Below the pieces are notes generated by a model. It was not told where the DNA came from. It saw only the letters and a list, made by a program, of their open reading frames with translations, and did not search any database. The translations under genes and the position numbers were made by a program. From WHSW01 sp963742205 (GTDB lineage Bacteria > Actinomycetota > Thermoleophilia > Solirubrobacterales > 70-9), in the NCBI GenBank assembly GCA_963742205.1, contig CAVUKZ010000009.1, positions 248,001 through 312,000 of the forward strand: 64,000 nt of DNA, read 5' to 3'. Shown here one piece after another: positions 31,755-41,297 of the stretch. How positions within the stretch are numbered: the stretch's first letter is position 1; the number at the start of each line of letters is the position of its first letter.

Positions 31755-34210
31755 AGGCGCCGTACAGCTGGCTGACCGCGTACTGCGATCCCGGGCTCTC
31801 GGCGGAGCAGATCGGCGATGCCCTGTCGATGCACTCGATCGAGCTCGAGCGGATCTCCCACCTCGGGGCGCCGAGCGCCGAGGGCTTCGTGGTCGGCCGC
31901 GTGATCAGCGCCGAGCCGCACCCCAACGCCGACCGCCTGCGGGTGTGCGAGGTCGACGATGGCAACGGCACCCGGACGATCGTCTGCGGGGCGCCCAACG
32001 TGGCCGCCGGCCAGACGGTGGCCGTCGTCACCCCGGGCGCCCGCATGCCCGGGGGCGAGAAGCTGAAGAAGGCAAAGCTGCGGGGCGTCGAGTCCGACGG
32101 GATGATCCTCTCGGAGCGCGAGCTCGAGATCGGGGAGGACCACGACGGCATCATGGTGCTCGACACCGACGCGGCTCCGGGGACGCCGCTCACCGAGGTG
32201 CTGCCGGTCGCCGAGCCGATCATCGAGCTCGAGCCGACGTCGAACCGGGTCGACTGCTTCGGGGTCTACGGGGTCGCGCGCGAGCTGCACGCGGTCACCG
32301 GCGCGGAGCTGGCGCCGCCGCCGTGGGCGGAGGACGCGGAGGCGACCGGCGACGGCGTCGTCGGCGACTACGCCTCGGTCGCCGTCGAGGTGCCCGAGCT
32401 TTGCCCGCGGTTCTCGGCCCGGGTGTTCACCGACGTCGAGATCGGCCCGTCGCCCCCGTGGTTGAAGGCGAGGCTGACGGGGGCCGGGATGCGACCGATC
32501 AACAACGTGGTCGACATCACCAATTACGTGATGCTGCTGACCTCACAGCCCCTCCACGCGTTCGACCTCGACAAGGTGCCCGGCGGCGAGCTCATCATCC
32601 GCACGGCGCGCGAGGGCGAGCGCATGACCACGCTCGACGGCGTCGAGCGGCAGCTCGACACCGACGCCGTGCTCGTCTGCGACCGCGACGGACCGACCGG
32701 GATCGCGGGGATCATGGGCGGCCAGGTCTCGGAGGTCAGCGACACGACCACGCGGGTCCTGCTCGAGGCGGCCACGTGGAACGGGGTCAACATCCTGCGC
32801 ACCTCGCGGAAGCTCGGGTTGCGCTCGGACGCCTCGAACCGCAACGAGAAGCAGCTGCACCCCGACCTCGCGCTGCGCGGCCAGCGCGTTGCGTCTCAGT
32901 TGCTGGTCGAGCTGTGCGGCGCCCGCCTGGTCCCGGGGACGATCGACGTGACCGGCGAGATCCCCGAGGCGCACCGGCTGCGCCTGCGCGGGGGGCGGGC
33001 CGAGCGCGTCCTCGGCCTGGAGATCCCGTTCGCGAGTCAGGCGGAATACCTGCGCCGGCTCGAGTTCGACGTGGCCGAGGACGGCGCCGACCTCGACGCC
33101 ACGGTCCCGTTTCACCGCCACTACGACGTCACGCGGGAGATCGACCTGGTCGAGGAGGTGGGCCGGATCCACGGCTACGCCGAGCACCTGCCGCCGACCC
33201 TGCCCCCGGCGAGCCCTGAGGGCGGGGGGCTGAGCCGCGAGCAGCAGCTGCGCCGGCGCGCGGAGGATCTCGCCCGCGACCTCGGGTTCGACGGGATCGT
33301 CACCCTGAGCCTCACCGACCCCGGGCAGCCGCAGCGGCTGCGCATCCCGGCGGACGATCCCCGCGCGCGGACGATCGCGATCTCGAACCCGCTCTCCGGC
33401 GAGCACTCGGTGATGCGCACGACGCTGCTCGGCGGCCTGCTGGACGTCGCCCGTTACAACCTCTCCCACGGCGCTCCCCGGGTGGCCCTCTACGAGTCCG
33501 GGCGCGCCTACCTGCGCGAGGGTGAACCCGTCGGCGGGGGCACGCTGGGCGGCTCCTTCCCCGGCCTGCGCCCGGCGCCCGCCTTCGAACCGTGGCGCAT
33601 CGCCTGCCTGGCGAGCGGCAGCGGGCCGGGTGGCGGGTGGAGGGGCGATGAGCTCGAGCCCGACTTCTACGCGCTCAAGGGTGCGCTCGAGGGCCTCACC
33701 ACGGGGCTCGGCTGCGAGGTTGAGGTCGAGGCGGCCGAGGAGCCGTTCCTGAGCCCCGGGCGCGCCGGGCGCGTGGTGCTCGATGGGGCACCGATCGGTT
33801 GGATCGGCGAACTGCACCCACTCGTCTGCCGGGCCTGGGACCTCGAAGCGGCCGCCGGCTTCGAGCTCGACCTCGGCCCACTCGTCGAGGCGTCGCCGGT
33901 GGGCGCCGAGCAGTACGAGGACGTGATCACCTACCCCGCCGTCGACCAGGACATCGCGGTCGTCGTGGACGACGACGTCACGGCGGCGCGGGTCCGGGCC
34001 GTCGTCGCCGAGGCCGGGGGCAAGCTGCTGCGCTCGATCGAGATCTTCGACCTCTACCGCGGCGAGCAGCTCGAGGCGGGCAGGAAGAGCCTCGCCCTGC
34101 GGCTGGAGTTCCGTGACCCGGCGCGCACGCTCACCGACGCCGAGGTCGCGCAGGTTCGCGAGCGGATCACAGCCGCCCTCGCCGAGATCGGGGGGGCGCT
34201 GCGTGGCTGA
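31751..34210 (+). CDS. pheT: Phenylalanyl-tRNA synthetase beta subunit
   Basis: The 819-residue product has an N-terminal tRNA-binding domain (40-150, GRVISAEPHPNADRLRVCEV), B3/B4 editing domain (about 210-380, NNVVDITNYVMLLTSQPLHAFD), B5 domain, inactive synthetase-like core, and C-terminal FDX-ACB domain (about 725-819, YPAVDQDIAVVVDDDV). It is needed for tRNA-Phe recognition and for clearing mischarged Tyr. Length and domain order are normal. The stop overlaps argC, linking pheST and the arg genes on one likely transcript. Confidence 0.97.
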   Translation: MKAPYSWLTAYCDPGLSAEQIGDALSMHSIELERISHLGAPSAEGFVVGRVISAEPHPNADRLRVCEVDDGNGTRTIVCGAPNVAAGQTVAVVTPGARMPGGEKLKKAKLRGVESDGMILSERELEIGEDHDGIMVLDTDAAPGTPLTEVLPVAEPIIELEPTSNRVDCFGVYGVARELHAVTGAELAPPPWAEDAEATGDGVVGDYASVAVEVPELCPRFSARVFTDVEIGPSPPWLKARLTGAGMRPINNVVDITNYVMLLTSQPLHAFDLDKVPGGELIIRTAREGERMTTLDGVERQLDTDAVLVCDRDGPTGIAGIMGGQVSEVSDTTTRVLLEAATWNGVNILRTSRKLGLRSDASNRNEKQLHPDLALRGQRVASQLLVELCGARLVPGTIDVTGEIPEAHRLRLRGGRAERVLGLEIPFASQAEYLRRLEFDVAEDGADLDATVPFHRHYDVTREIDLVEEVGRIHGYAEHLPPTLPPASPEGGGLSREQQLRRRAEDLARDLGFDGIVTLSLTDPGQPQRLRIPADDPRARTIAISNPLSGEHSVMRTTLLGGLLDVARYNLSHGAPRVALYESGRAYLREGEPVGGGTLGGSFPGLRPAPAFEPWRIACLASGSGPGGGWRGDELEPDFYALKGALEGLTTGLGCEVEVEAAEEPFLSPGRAGRVVLDGAPIGWIGELHPLVCRAWDLEAAAGFELDLGPLVEASPVGAEQYEDVITYPAVDQDIAVVVDDDVTAARVRAVVAEAGGKLLRSIEIFDLYRGEQLEAGRKSLALRLEFRDPARTLTDAEVAQVRERITAALAEIGGALRG

Positions 34211-35201
34211 TGACCGGACCCGGGTGATCGTCGCCGGCGCGTCCGGCTACGCCGGCGCGCTGACGGCCGAGCTTTGCTGGCGCCACCCACGCCTGGAGCT
34301 GGTGGCCGCTACCTCGCGCAGCGAGGCCGGTCAGCGGCTCGACCGCCTCTACCCCCGCTACCGGGCGCCGATCGAGCTCACCGAGCTCGACCTCGCCATG
34401 CTCGAGGCGGGCGACGCCGCGTTCGTCGCCTACCCGCACGGGGCCGCGGCGTCGGTGGTCGCCGAGATGCGCGGGCTCGGCATCCAGGTCGTGGATCTGT
34501 CGGCCGACTTCCGGCTGGTGGACGCGGCGATCTACGAGCGCTGGTACGCGCCGCACGGCGAGCCCGAGCTCCTGGACAACGCCGTCTACGGGCTCACCGA
34601 GCTCGGGCGCGAGCCGATCAGGACCGCCGACCTGGTCGCCAACCCGGGCTGCTATCCGACGGCGGCGCTGCTGGCGCTCGCGCCCCTGGCGGAGCGCGGG
34701 GTGATCGCCGCGGTGACCATCGACGCAAAGTCCGGGGCCTCGGGCGCCGGCCGCGGGGCGGGGGAGAGGCTCTCGCTGCCCAACCTGACCGAGAACGTCC
34801 TGCCGTACGCGGCCGAGGGCCACCGCCACCTGCCGGAGATCGAGCAGGAGCTGCGCCGGCTGGGTGCCGACGCGCCGGTGACGTTCATCCCGCACCTGCT
34901 GCCGATCGACCAGGGGCTGCTCGCCAGCTGCTACGTCGAGCTGTCCGAGCCGGTCGAGGACATCCCGGCGCTGTACGCCGAGCGTTACGCCGGCGAGGCC
35001 TTCGTCGAGGTGGTCGACGAGCCCCCGGGCGTGCGGGAGGTCCGCGACACCAACCAGTGCCGCCTGCACGCCGTGAGCCTGGGCGAGCGCCGCGCGGTGG
35101 TGTTCGCCGCGATCGACAACCTGTGGAAGGGCGCCGCCGGGCAGGCGATCCAGAACCTCAACCTGATGCTTGGGTTTGACGAGGGGGAAGGGCTGCGGTG
35201 A
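34203..35201 (+). CDS. argC: N-acetyl-gamma-glutamyl-phosphate reductase
   Basis: The 332-residue product has a Rossmann NADP loop AGASGYAGALTAEL (11-24) and the catalytic Cys150 in ANPGCYPTA. It carries out the third step of arginine biosynthesis, reducing N-acetylglutamyl-phosphate to the semialdehyde. The GTG start overlaps pheT by 8 bases. It leads argC-argJ-argB-argD in the classic order. Confidence 0.96.
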   Translation: MADDRTRVIVAGASGYAGALTAELCWRHPRLELVAATSRSEAGQRLDRLYPRYRAPIELTELDLAMLEAGDAAFVAYPHGAAASVVAEMRGLGIQVVDLSADFRLVDAAIYERWYAPHGEPELLDNAVYGLTELGREPIRTADLVANPGCYPTAALLALAPLAERGVIAAVTIDAKSGASGAGRGAGERLSLPNLTENVLPYAAEGHRHLPEIEQELRRLGADAPVTFIPHLLPIDQGLLASCYVELSEPVEDIPALYAERYAGEAFVEVVDEPPGVREVRDTNQCRLHAVSLGERRAVVFAAIDNLWKGAAGQAIQNLNLMLGFDEGEGLR

Positions 35202-36388
35202 GCGCCGAGGGTCATTCGCCACTCGCCACTCGCCACTCGGGTTTTTTTCGCTCGCGGTGGGTGAGCCCGCCGCCCGGGGTCGAGGAGCTCGACCCGGCGG
35301 TGTTGGCGCCCGGGTTTCGGGCCGCGGGGGTCGCCTGCGGGCTGAAGGGCGGGGGTGAGACCGACGTCGGCCTCTTGGCCTGCGACTCGCCCGAGGTTGC
35401 CTCGGCGGTCCTGCTGACGCGCAACGCGGCCGCCGCGGCGCCGGTGCGCGTCTGTCGCGACGACTGCGATGCGGCCGTCGTGCGCGCGGCGGTGGTCAAC
35501 TCGGGAAACGCGAACGCGGCGACCGGCGAGCAGGGCTACGCCGACGCGCTCGCGATGCAGGCCGCCGCGGCGGCGGCCGTTGGCGCCGACCGGCGGGCGG
35601 TAGCGGTTGCCGAGACCGGCGTGATCGGCGTCCCGCTGGCGATCGACGACGTGCTCGGCGGGATCGAGCGGGCGGCGGAGCGGCTGGCCGTCGACGGCGG
35701 CGGGTCGTTCGCGGAGGCGATCATGACCACCGACCGGACGCCGAAGGCGTGCACCGTGCGGGCCGGCGGCGTGACCGTCTCGGCCCAGGCGAAGGGCGCG
35801 GGGATGATGCAGCCCGGGTTCGCCACGATGCTGTGCTTCGTACAGACGGACGCCGAGATCGCCGCGCCGGAGGCCGAGCTGCGCCGCGCCGTCGCGGGCT
35901 CGTTCGAGCGCATCTCGGTGGACGGACAGATGTCGACCAACGACACCGTCCTGCTGCAGGCCACCGGCGCGGCCGGCGCGCCGCTCCCGGACGGCGTGCT
36001 CGACGCGGTCCTGCTGCAGCTCGCGCTCGAGATCGTGGCCGACGGCGAGGGCGCGACCCGCGTCGGGAGGGTCGAGGTCAGCGAGGCCGCCGACGCGGCC
36101 GAGGCCGATCGGGTGGCGCGCGCGATCGCGAACTCGCCGCTGGTGCAGACGGCGCTGTACGGGCGCGACCCGAACTGGGGCCGGATCGCCCAGGCGGCGG
36201 GCATGGCGCTGGCGGGTGAGGAGCTCGAGGAACTCGGGCCCCGGGCGATCGACGCCGCCGAGCTGGGCGGCGAGGAGGCGGAGGCCGAGATCGCGATCAG
36301 GCTCGGCCGCGGGACCGCGCGCGCCCACATGTACTTCTCCGACCTCAACCACGAATACGTCCGGATCAACGCGGAATACACGACATAG
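35198..36388 (+). CDS. argJ: Glutamate N-acetyltransferase / amino-acid acetyltransferase
   Basis: A 396-residue ArgJ that recycles the acetyl group from N-acetylornithine to glutamate. The precursor is cut before nucleophile Thr210 in GFATMLCF, with the oxyanion residues in SAQAKGAGM, and the beta chain has GQMSTNDT and GRDPNWGRI. Two starts compete: GTG 35198 overlapping argC, or GTG 35261 (VSPPPGVEEL), which aligns better with ArgJ. The 21 codons between them span a heptamer tandem repeat and a T7 run and look non-native. Confidence 0.95.
   Translation: MSAEGHSPLATRHSGFFRSRWVSPPPGVEELDPAVLAPGFRAAGVACGLKGGGETDVGLLACDSPEVASAVLLTRNAAAAAPVRVCRDDCDAAVVRAAVVNSGNANAATGEQGYADALAMQAAAAAAVGADRRAVAVAETGVIGVPLAIDDVLGGIERAAERLAVDGGGSFAEAIMTTDRTPKACTVRAGGVTVSAQAKGAGMMQPGFATMLCFVQTDAEIAAPEAELRRAVAGSFERISVDGQMSTNDTVLLQATGAAGAPLPDGVLDAVLLQLALEIVADGEGATRVGRVEVSEAADAAEADRVARAIANSPLVQTALYGRDPNWGRIAQAAGMALAGEELEELGPRAIDAAELGGEEAEAEIAIRLGRGTARAHMYFSDLNHEYVRINAEYTT
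35217..35237 (+). repeat. Three tandem CGCCACT heptamers at the argC/argJ junction
   Basis: CGCCACT is repeated at 35217, 35224 and 35231, preceded by ATT and followed by CGGG and seven Ts (35242-35248). Seven bases is not a multiple of three, so copy-number change would alter the frame of any upstream-started ArgJ. The T-run and low complexity are foreign to the surrounding coding DNA. Confidence 0.85.
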
Positions 36389-36428
36389 AAATGCCGGCCA
36401 CGTCCTCCGCTCCCGCATTGAATCCATG

Positions 36429-36449
36429 GTCCGCGGCTTCGCCGCGGAC
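36429..36449. other. Strong hairpin between argJ and argB
   Basis: GTCCGCGGC (36429-36437) pairs fully with GCCGCGGAC (36441-36449) around a 3-base loop, in the 94-base gap between argJ and argB. There is no T-tract. It could be an attenuator, an RNA-processing site, or a dispersed palindrome. Confidence 0.5.
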
Positions 36450-36482
36450 ATCTGATGCTGCTCCCGCGTCCGGGCGTGCCGG

Positions 36483-37331
36483 GTGGACGTCATGACGGCC
36501 TCGGTGGAGACCCTGTTGGAGGCGCTGCCGTACATCCGCGACTTCCACGGCAAGACGCTGGTGATCAAGTACGGGGGCGCGGCGATGACCGACGAGGCGC
36601 TGCGCGACGGCTTTGCCACCGACGTGGTGTTGCTCAAGTACGTGGGACTCAACCCGGTGATCGTCCACGGCGGCGGTCCGGAGATCACCCGCTACATGGA
36701 GCGCCTCGGCATGGAGGTGCGCTTCGTCGAGGGCATGCGCGTCTCCGACGCCGAGACCGTCGAGGTGGCGAAGATGGTCCTCCTCGGCAAGGTCAACGCG
36801 GACATCGTCATGCGCCTCAACCGCCACGGGCAGCCCGCCGTCGGCCTCTCGGGCGAGGACGGGGCCCTGTTCGCGATCGAGCCCCACGAGCGCGCCGAGG
36901 AGGTCGGCTTCGTGGGCGAGATCGAGCACGTGGACGTCGACGTGCTCAACCACATCGCGGCCGATTACATCCCGGTGATCGCCTCGGCCGGGGTCGACGC
37001 CGAGGGACGCTCCTACAACATCAACGCCGACACGGCCGCCGGCAAGGTGGCCGGGGCCCTTGGCGCATTCAAGGCGATCTTCCTCACCGACGTCGCGGGC
37101 TGGCTCGCCGACCCCCCGGACGAGTCGACGCTGCGCTCGCGAGTGTCCGTCGGCGAGGTCGAGACCGCCCTCGGCTCGGTCACCGGTGGCATGCGCCCGA
37201 AGCTGGGCGCCTGCGCCGAGGCGGTGCGGTCCGGGGTCGGCTCGGCGCACATCGTCGACGGCCGGCGCCCGCACTCGCTGCTGCTGGAGCTGTTCACGGA
37301 TGCGGGCATAGGGACGATGGTCACGCCATGA
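36483..37331 (+). CDS. argB: Acetylglutamate kinase
   Basis: The 282-residue product belongs to the amino-acid kinase family: VIKYGGAAMTDEAL near residue 28 and the glycine-rich VIVHGGGPEITRYMERLG near 60, NINADTAAGKVAGAL near 180 and the TGGMRPKLGA motif near 238. It phosphorylates N-acetylglutamate, the usual arginine-feedback step. The start is GTG 36483 or ATG 36492, three codons later. It overlaps argD by 4 bases. Confidence 0.96.
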   Translation: MDVMTASVETLLEALPYIRDFHGKTLVIKYGGAAMTDEALRDGFATDVVLLKYVGLNPVIVHGGGPEITRYMERLGMEVRFVEGMRVSDAETVEVAKMVLLGKVNADIVMRLNRHGQPAVGLSGEDGALFAIEPHERAEEVGFVGEIEHVDVDVLNHIAADYIPVIASAGVDAEGRSYNINADTAAGKVAGALGAFKAIFLTDVAGWLADPPDESTLRSRVSVGEVETALGSVTGGMRPKLGACAEAVRSGVGSAHIVDGRRPHSLLLELFTDAGIGTMVTP

Positions 37332-38503
37332 GCGTTGAGGATCTCAAGGCCCTGGAGGGGCGCTACGCCATGGACACCTACGCGCGCGCGCCGGTCGAGT
37401 TCGTGCGCGGTGAGGGTGCGCGGCTCTGGGACGCGGAGGGCCGCGAGTACCTGGACTTCTTCGCCGGGCTCAGCGTCCATAACGCCGGCCACTGCCACCC
37501 GCGGATCGTCGCGGCGATCACCGAGCAGGCGGCGCGCTTTGCCGGCAGCTCCAACCTCTTCTACACCGGGCCCGCGATGCGGCTCAGCGAACGGCTGGCC
37601 GAGTCGAGCCTCGGCGGGCGCGTGTTCCTGTGCAACTCCGGCGCCGAGGCGAGCGAGGGCGCGATCAAGCTGGTCCGCAAGCGCGCCCACGCCCGCGGGA
37701 TCGAGGCGCCCGAGATCGTCACCCTCGACGGCGCCTTCCACGGGCGCACGCTCGGGGCGCTCGCCGCCACACCGCGGCTCGCCCGCGATGACCTCTTCGG
37801 TCCCCTGCCGCGCGGCTTCGTCTCGGTCCCGCGCGACGATCCGGCCGCCCTGCGCGCCGCGGTTAACGAGCGCACCGCGGCGGTGATGATCGAGCCGATC
37901 CAGGGCGAGGCGGGCATCTTCCCGATCGCCGACGAGGTCCTCGTCGCCGCCCGCGAGGCGTGCGACGCGGTCGGCGCGGCGCTGGTCTTCGACGAGGTCC
38001 AGTGCGGGATGGGGAGGACCGGGACCCTGTGGGCGTACGAGCAGCTGCCGGTACGCCCGGACGTGCTCACGGCGGCCAAGGCGCTCGGCGGCGGCCTGCC
38101 CGTCGGCGCCATCGTCACCTCGCCCGAACTGGCCGAGGTCCTCACGCGCGGCGACCACGGCTCGACCTTCGCCGGCGCGCCGATCACGGCCGCCGCCGCC
38201 CTCGCCGCGCTCGACGTGATCGATGACCCGGAACTGCTCGAGCGGGTCCGGAGCCTGGGCGAGCGCCTGCGGACCGGGCTCGAGGCGACCGACGGCATCG
38301 ACGAGGTCCGCGGCCGCGGGCTGATGGTGGGCCTCACGCTCGCCGAGGGCAAGGACGCGGCCGCGATCGCGGCCTACCTGCTCGAGGAGGGCCTGGTGCT
38401 GAACGTGCCCGGCGAGCGGATGCTGCGCCTGCTGCCGCCGCTCGTGATCGACGAGGGCGACGTGAATCAGGCGCTTTTGATGCTGGCGGACGCGCTCAGC
38501 TGA
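37328..38503 (+). CDS. argD: Acetylornithine aminotransferase
   Basis: A 391-residue class III PLP aminotransferase. PLP Lys251 is in TAAKALGGGLPVGA, the ring-stacking region NSGAEASEGAIK is near 103-114 and the Asp of FDEVQCGMGRTG near 222. It converts N-acetylglutamate semialdehyde to N-acetylornithine. It is the last arg gene seen here; argF, argG and argH are outside the window. The convergent secreted-protein gene ends 1 base downstream. Confidence 0.95.
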   Translation: MSVEDLKALEGRYAMDTYARAPVEFVRGEGARLWDAEGREYLDFFAGLSVHNAGHCHPRIVAAITEQAARFAGSSNLFYTGPAMRLSERLAESSLGGRVFLCNSGAEASEGAIKLVRKRAHARGIEAPEIVTLDGAFHGRTLGALAATPRLARDDLFGPLPRGFVSVPRDDPAALRAAVNERTAAVMIEPIQGEAGIFPIADEVLVAAREACDAVGAALVFDEVQCGMGRTGTLWAYEQLPVRPDVLTAAKALGGGLPVGAIVTSPELAEVLTRGDHGSTFAGAPITAAAALAALDVIDDPELLERVRSLGERLRTGLEATDGIDEVRGRGLMVGLTLAEGKDAAAIAAYLLEEGLVLNVPGERMLRLLPPLVIDEGDVNQALLMLADALS

Positions 38504-38504
38504 C

Positions 38505-39461
38505 TCAGGGCGGCGGCTCGTACACGCCGACGTTGTCGACCGACAGCGAGCATCGGTTGCGGACGCAGTGGTAGGCGGGATCGTGGTAGATCCCGACCCG
38601 GAGGTGTGAGGGGATCGAGGCGCCCTCCGCGAGCCCGTCGGCGTCCGTCCCCGGCTGTTCGCGAGCGAGCGTCTGGAGGTGCATGAGGTGGCTGCGCTCA
38701 CCCGTGTCGAGCGCGTCGCCGTCGCCGTTCTCGTCGACGTAGACGCGGACCGTGCCGACGCCGGGATCGACCGAGTAATTCACGTCGAAGGCGAAGCGGA
38801 TCCACCTTCCGGTACGAGCCGGGGCCGACCAGACCTCCTGGTCCTCGCGACTGCCGTTGCGCCCTCGGTTGCCCGCCCCTGTGTGGTAGAGCCGCCACCG
38901 GTGATCGAAGGCATGGAGCGCCAGGACGGGAGTGGAGAACCCGCCCCCGTCCGTCGGCTCGGTCTGCTTCATCTGCATCACGACCTGCCACCGGGCGCGG
39001 TCGAGGGGGAAGTTCTTCGGCAGCCTGTAGGAGAGAAACGTGAGCCGGCGCTCCCCCTCGTGGTAGAGAGCGACGGGGCTGGAGGGCCAGTCGTTCCAGC
39101 CGAGCTCACAGCGCTCGCCGTAGTAGTCGTCGCCGTCGGCGACGCGGAGCCGGCGGAAGCCGTCGGCGCCCTGGGCCCGCAGATCCGCGCGCGGCTGCGG
39201 GTCGCCGCCGCTGCCTCGCCGCTTGACCCGCACCGGCGAGGCGCAGTCCACGCTGCCCCAGAGCTGCGCGGAACCGCCCGCACCCACGTCGAGGAAGTCG
39301 GTGGTACCGACGCGCGGCCAGCCCTTGGCGGTCAGATCGGGTGCCGGCTTGCCGCCATCGCCCTCGGCGCCCAGGCTTGATCCCAGCCCAACGACCAGCC
39401 CGATCGCAATCAGCATCGCGGCCGGCAGAACCAGCCAAAGCACCCGTCGCCCCCTAGGCAT
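38505..39461 (-). CDS. Heparin-lyase-like (Polysacc_lyase) secreted protein, paralogue 1
   Basis: A 318-residue protein with an N-terminal membrane/signal segment (VLWLVLPAAMLIAIGLVVGLG). Its jelly-roll domain shares signatures with the three genes downstream: GDDYYGERCELG, EGERRLTFLSYRLP, WQVVMQMKQTEP, WIRFAFDVNYSVDP and YVDENGDGDALDTGE. The pattern resembles the concanavalin-like polysaccharide lyase family of heparin lyase I, but catalysis is unproven. It lacks the extra N-terminal domain of the others and is on the opposite strand. Confidence 0.72.
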   Translation of the reverse strand: MPRGRRVLWLVLPAAMLIAIGLVVGLGSSLGAEGDGGKPAPDLTAKGWPRVGTTDFLDVGAGGSAQLWGSVDCASPVRVKRRGSGGDPQPRADLRAQGADGFRRLRVADGDDYYGERCELGWNDWPSSPVALYHEGERRLTFLSYRLPKNFPLDRARWQVVMQMKQTEPTDGGGFSTPVLALHAFDHRWRLYHTGAGNRGRNGSREDQEVWSAPARTGRWIRFAFDVNYSVDPGVGTVRVYVDENGDGDALDTGERSHLMHLQTLAREQPGTDADGLAEGASIPSHLRVGIYHDPAYHCVRNRCSLSVDNVGVYEPPP

Positions 39462-39515
39462 CGGAACATTGTTGCTGATCGGACCCCGCTGGTCCGGCGT
39501 TTACACTCCCCGCCC

Positions 39516-39900
39516 GTGCACGAGGACCCGACCCGTCGCATGGACGTTCCGCCGCCCGACGACGGGCGCGGGGGCGGCGAGCCGCCCCGCCAGGGCATGA
39601 GCTCCGGGTTGAAGGCGGTGATCGTGCTCCTCGTGGCGGCCGTGATCGGCCTGGGCGTCGCGCTCGCGGTCGTCAGCGCCAGCGACGACGACTCGACGAC
39701 CTCGACCTCGAGCACGACGAGCTCGTCGACGACGAGCACGACCGCGTCGACGCACCACGACGGCCCCGACGACAAGCACGACCACACCGACGACGACTAC
39801 GTCCACGACCGAACCGACGTCGACGACCTCGGTGCCGACAACGACCACCACTGACCTCGGGACGATCACCGAGGGCAGCGGCGGGACCGAGGCCCCTTAG
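39516..39900 (+). pseudogene. Membrane-anchored Thr/Ser-rich protein with a frameshift
   Basis: The GTG at 39516 opens a cytoplasmic Pro/Arg-rich region, one membrane segment (AVIVLLVAAVIGLGVALAVV, residues about 34-53) and a Ser/Thr-rich stalk. At 39753 an extra C switches the reading to His/Asp. Skipping it restores TTTAPTTSTTTPTTTTSTTE and an end DLGTITEGSGGTEAP at TAG 39898, clearly the original protein of about 127 residues. The shift lies in an ACG-rich simple repeat, where slippage or assembly error is easy. A TACACT box lies 8 bases before the start. Confidence 0.65.
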
Positions 39901-40024
39901 GTCCACCTGATCTCGCCGGGGCCGGTACCTCGGCCCCACGCCCGGCTGCCTGGACGCTTGTACGAGGCCTTGGCCTTGGGCTCCCGCCGTGCCTCGCGCC
40001 CTCCGATTCTCGGAATGATCGGAG

Positions 40025-41248
40025 ATGCGCCCGCGTATCGCTACAAGCTCGACCCGCAACCGCCGCCTTCGCCGGTGCTGTGCGACCGTCGGAATCGCCG
40101 GGATCGCGGCGATTTCCTCGACGGGCACGGCAGGCGCCTCAGACCGCACCGAGTCGTTCGGGCCCGTGAAGAAGACCGACCACGCCTTGGTCTTCCGGCT
40201 GCGCGGCGTCGAGCCCAACCGCGTGGTCGAGGCCCGCGCCAAGCTCCACGGGCGCGGCCATCGGCTCGAGCGCCGCGTGAGCACCAGCCGGGTCCGCTCC
40301 GTGGCCAGCAGGCGCGGGCTCCTGCGTGTGTCGACCCCGCGGTTCGTGGGCGGCGGGAAGCTGAAGTTGAAGCTGGTCGAGCCCCAGGATCCGGCGGCCG
40401 CGGCGTCGAACTGCGCCGGCGTGGACGCGGCGACGCTGACGGCCCCCGGTTGCAACGTGCTCCGCGATGACAGCGCGAGCGTCGCCGATCCCGTGGCAGG
40501 GCTCTGGGGCAACATCGAATGCGCCGCGGATTCCCGTCACGCCTACATGACCGCGGGCGGCGACGTGAGCTCGACCGCGAGTGGGACGGCTCAGGGCAAC
40601 GACGCCTACCGGCGGCTGACTGTGATCGACGGCGACGACTTCTGGGGCGAGCGCTGCGAGCTCGGCCGCAACACGTCCCGCTATGGGGAGAACAAGGGCT
40701 CGGCTACCTCCGGCACGTTCGCGCTCTACCAGCACGGCGAGCGCCGGATCACGTTCTTCTCCCAGCGCTATCCCGAGAACTTCTCCAGCGGCAACCTGTG
40801 GCAGACCGTGATGCAGATGAAGCAGGCCCAGCCGGCCGACAACGCGGGCCGCGGCCCGGTGCTCGAGCTGCAGCTCTACAACGGGCGCCTGGAGTTGCAG
40901 AACAGCTGGCGGGAGGCTTGGAGCACGTCAGCGCCGGCGGAGGGCACCTGGATCCGGTACGCGCTCGACGTCGTCTACTCGCCCGATCCGGCCGTCGGCT
41001 CGGTGCAGGTCTACGTCGACCTCAACGGCGACGGCGACGCGGCGGACGAGGGCGAGCAGTCGCCCAAGTTGAACATGGCCACCCAGTTGGTCGAGTCCTC
41101 CGGCCCGAACGGTGCCAGCGACGGCCTGGCTGCGGGCGACGCGATCCCGGACCATTTGCGACTGGGCCTCTACCACAGCCCCGAGATCGCCTGCCCGCCC
41201 CCGGGCGGCTGCTCGGTCGACGTCGACAACGTCCAGGTCGTCGGCTGA
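40025..41248 (+). CDS. Heparin-lyase-like secreted protein, paralogue 2
   Basis: A 407-residue protein: basic N-terminus with hydrophobic segment (VGIAGIAAISSTGTAGA), an N-terminal beta domain (about 45-125, FGPVKKTDHALVFRLRGV), a Cys-bearing junction (CAGVDAATLTAPGC), then the lyase-like jelly roll with GDDFWGERCELGRNT, RRITFFSQRYPENF, WQTVMQMKQAQPAD and YVDLNGDGDAADEG. The DLNGDGD loop looks like a calcium site. It ends CSVDVDNVQVVG, as do paralogues 3 and 4. Substrate and activity are unknown. Confidence 0.72.
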   Translation: MRPRIATSSTRNRRLRRCCATVGIAGIAAISSTGTAGASDRTESFGPVKKTDHALVFRLRGVEPNRVVEARAKLHGRGHRLERRVSTSRVRSVASRRGLLRVSTPRFVGGGKLKLKLVEPQDPAAAASNCAGVDAATLTAPGCNVLRDDSASVADPVAGLWGNIECAADSRHAYMTAGGDVSSTASGTAQGNDAYRRLTVIDGDDFWGERCELGRNTSRYGENKGSATSGTFALYQHGERRITFFSQRYPENFSSGNLWQTVMQMKQAQPADNAGRGPVLELQLYNGRLELQNSWREAWSTSAPAEGTWIRYALDVVYSPDPAVGSVQVYVDLNGDGDAADEGEQSPKLNMATQLVESSGPNGASDGLAAGDAIPDHLRLGLYHSPEIACPPPGGCSVDVDNVQVVG

Positions 41249-41297
41249 GCCCGGGCCCCTGGCGGGCCTGCGAATAGCATCCTCGGCCACCGTCGAG

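Noticed and set aside
39673..40515. Long minus-strand ORF across the Thr-rich stalk and paralogue 2
   Set aside because: It is the complement of low-complexity ACG repeats and of a convincing secreted protein; GC-rich DNA gives such open frames on the opposite strand.
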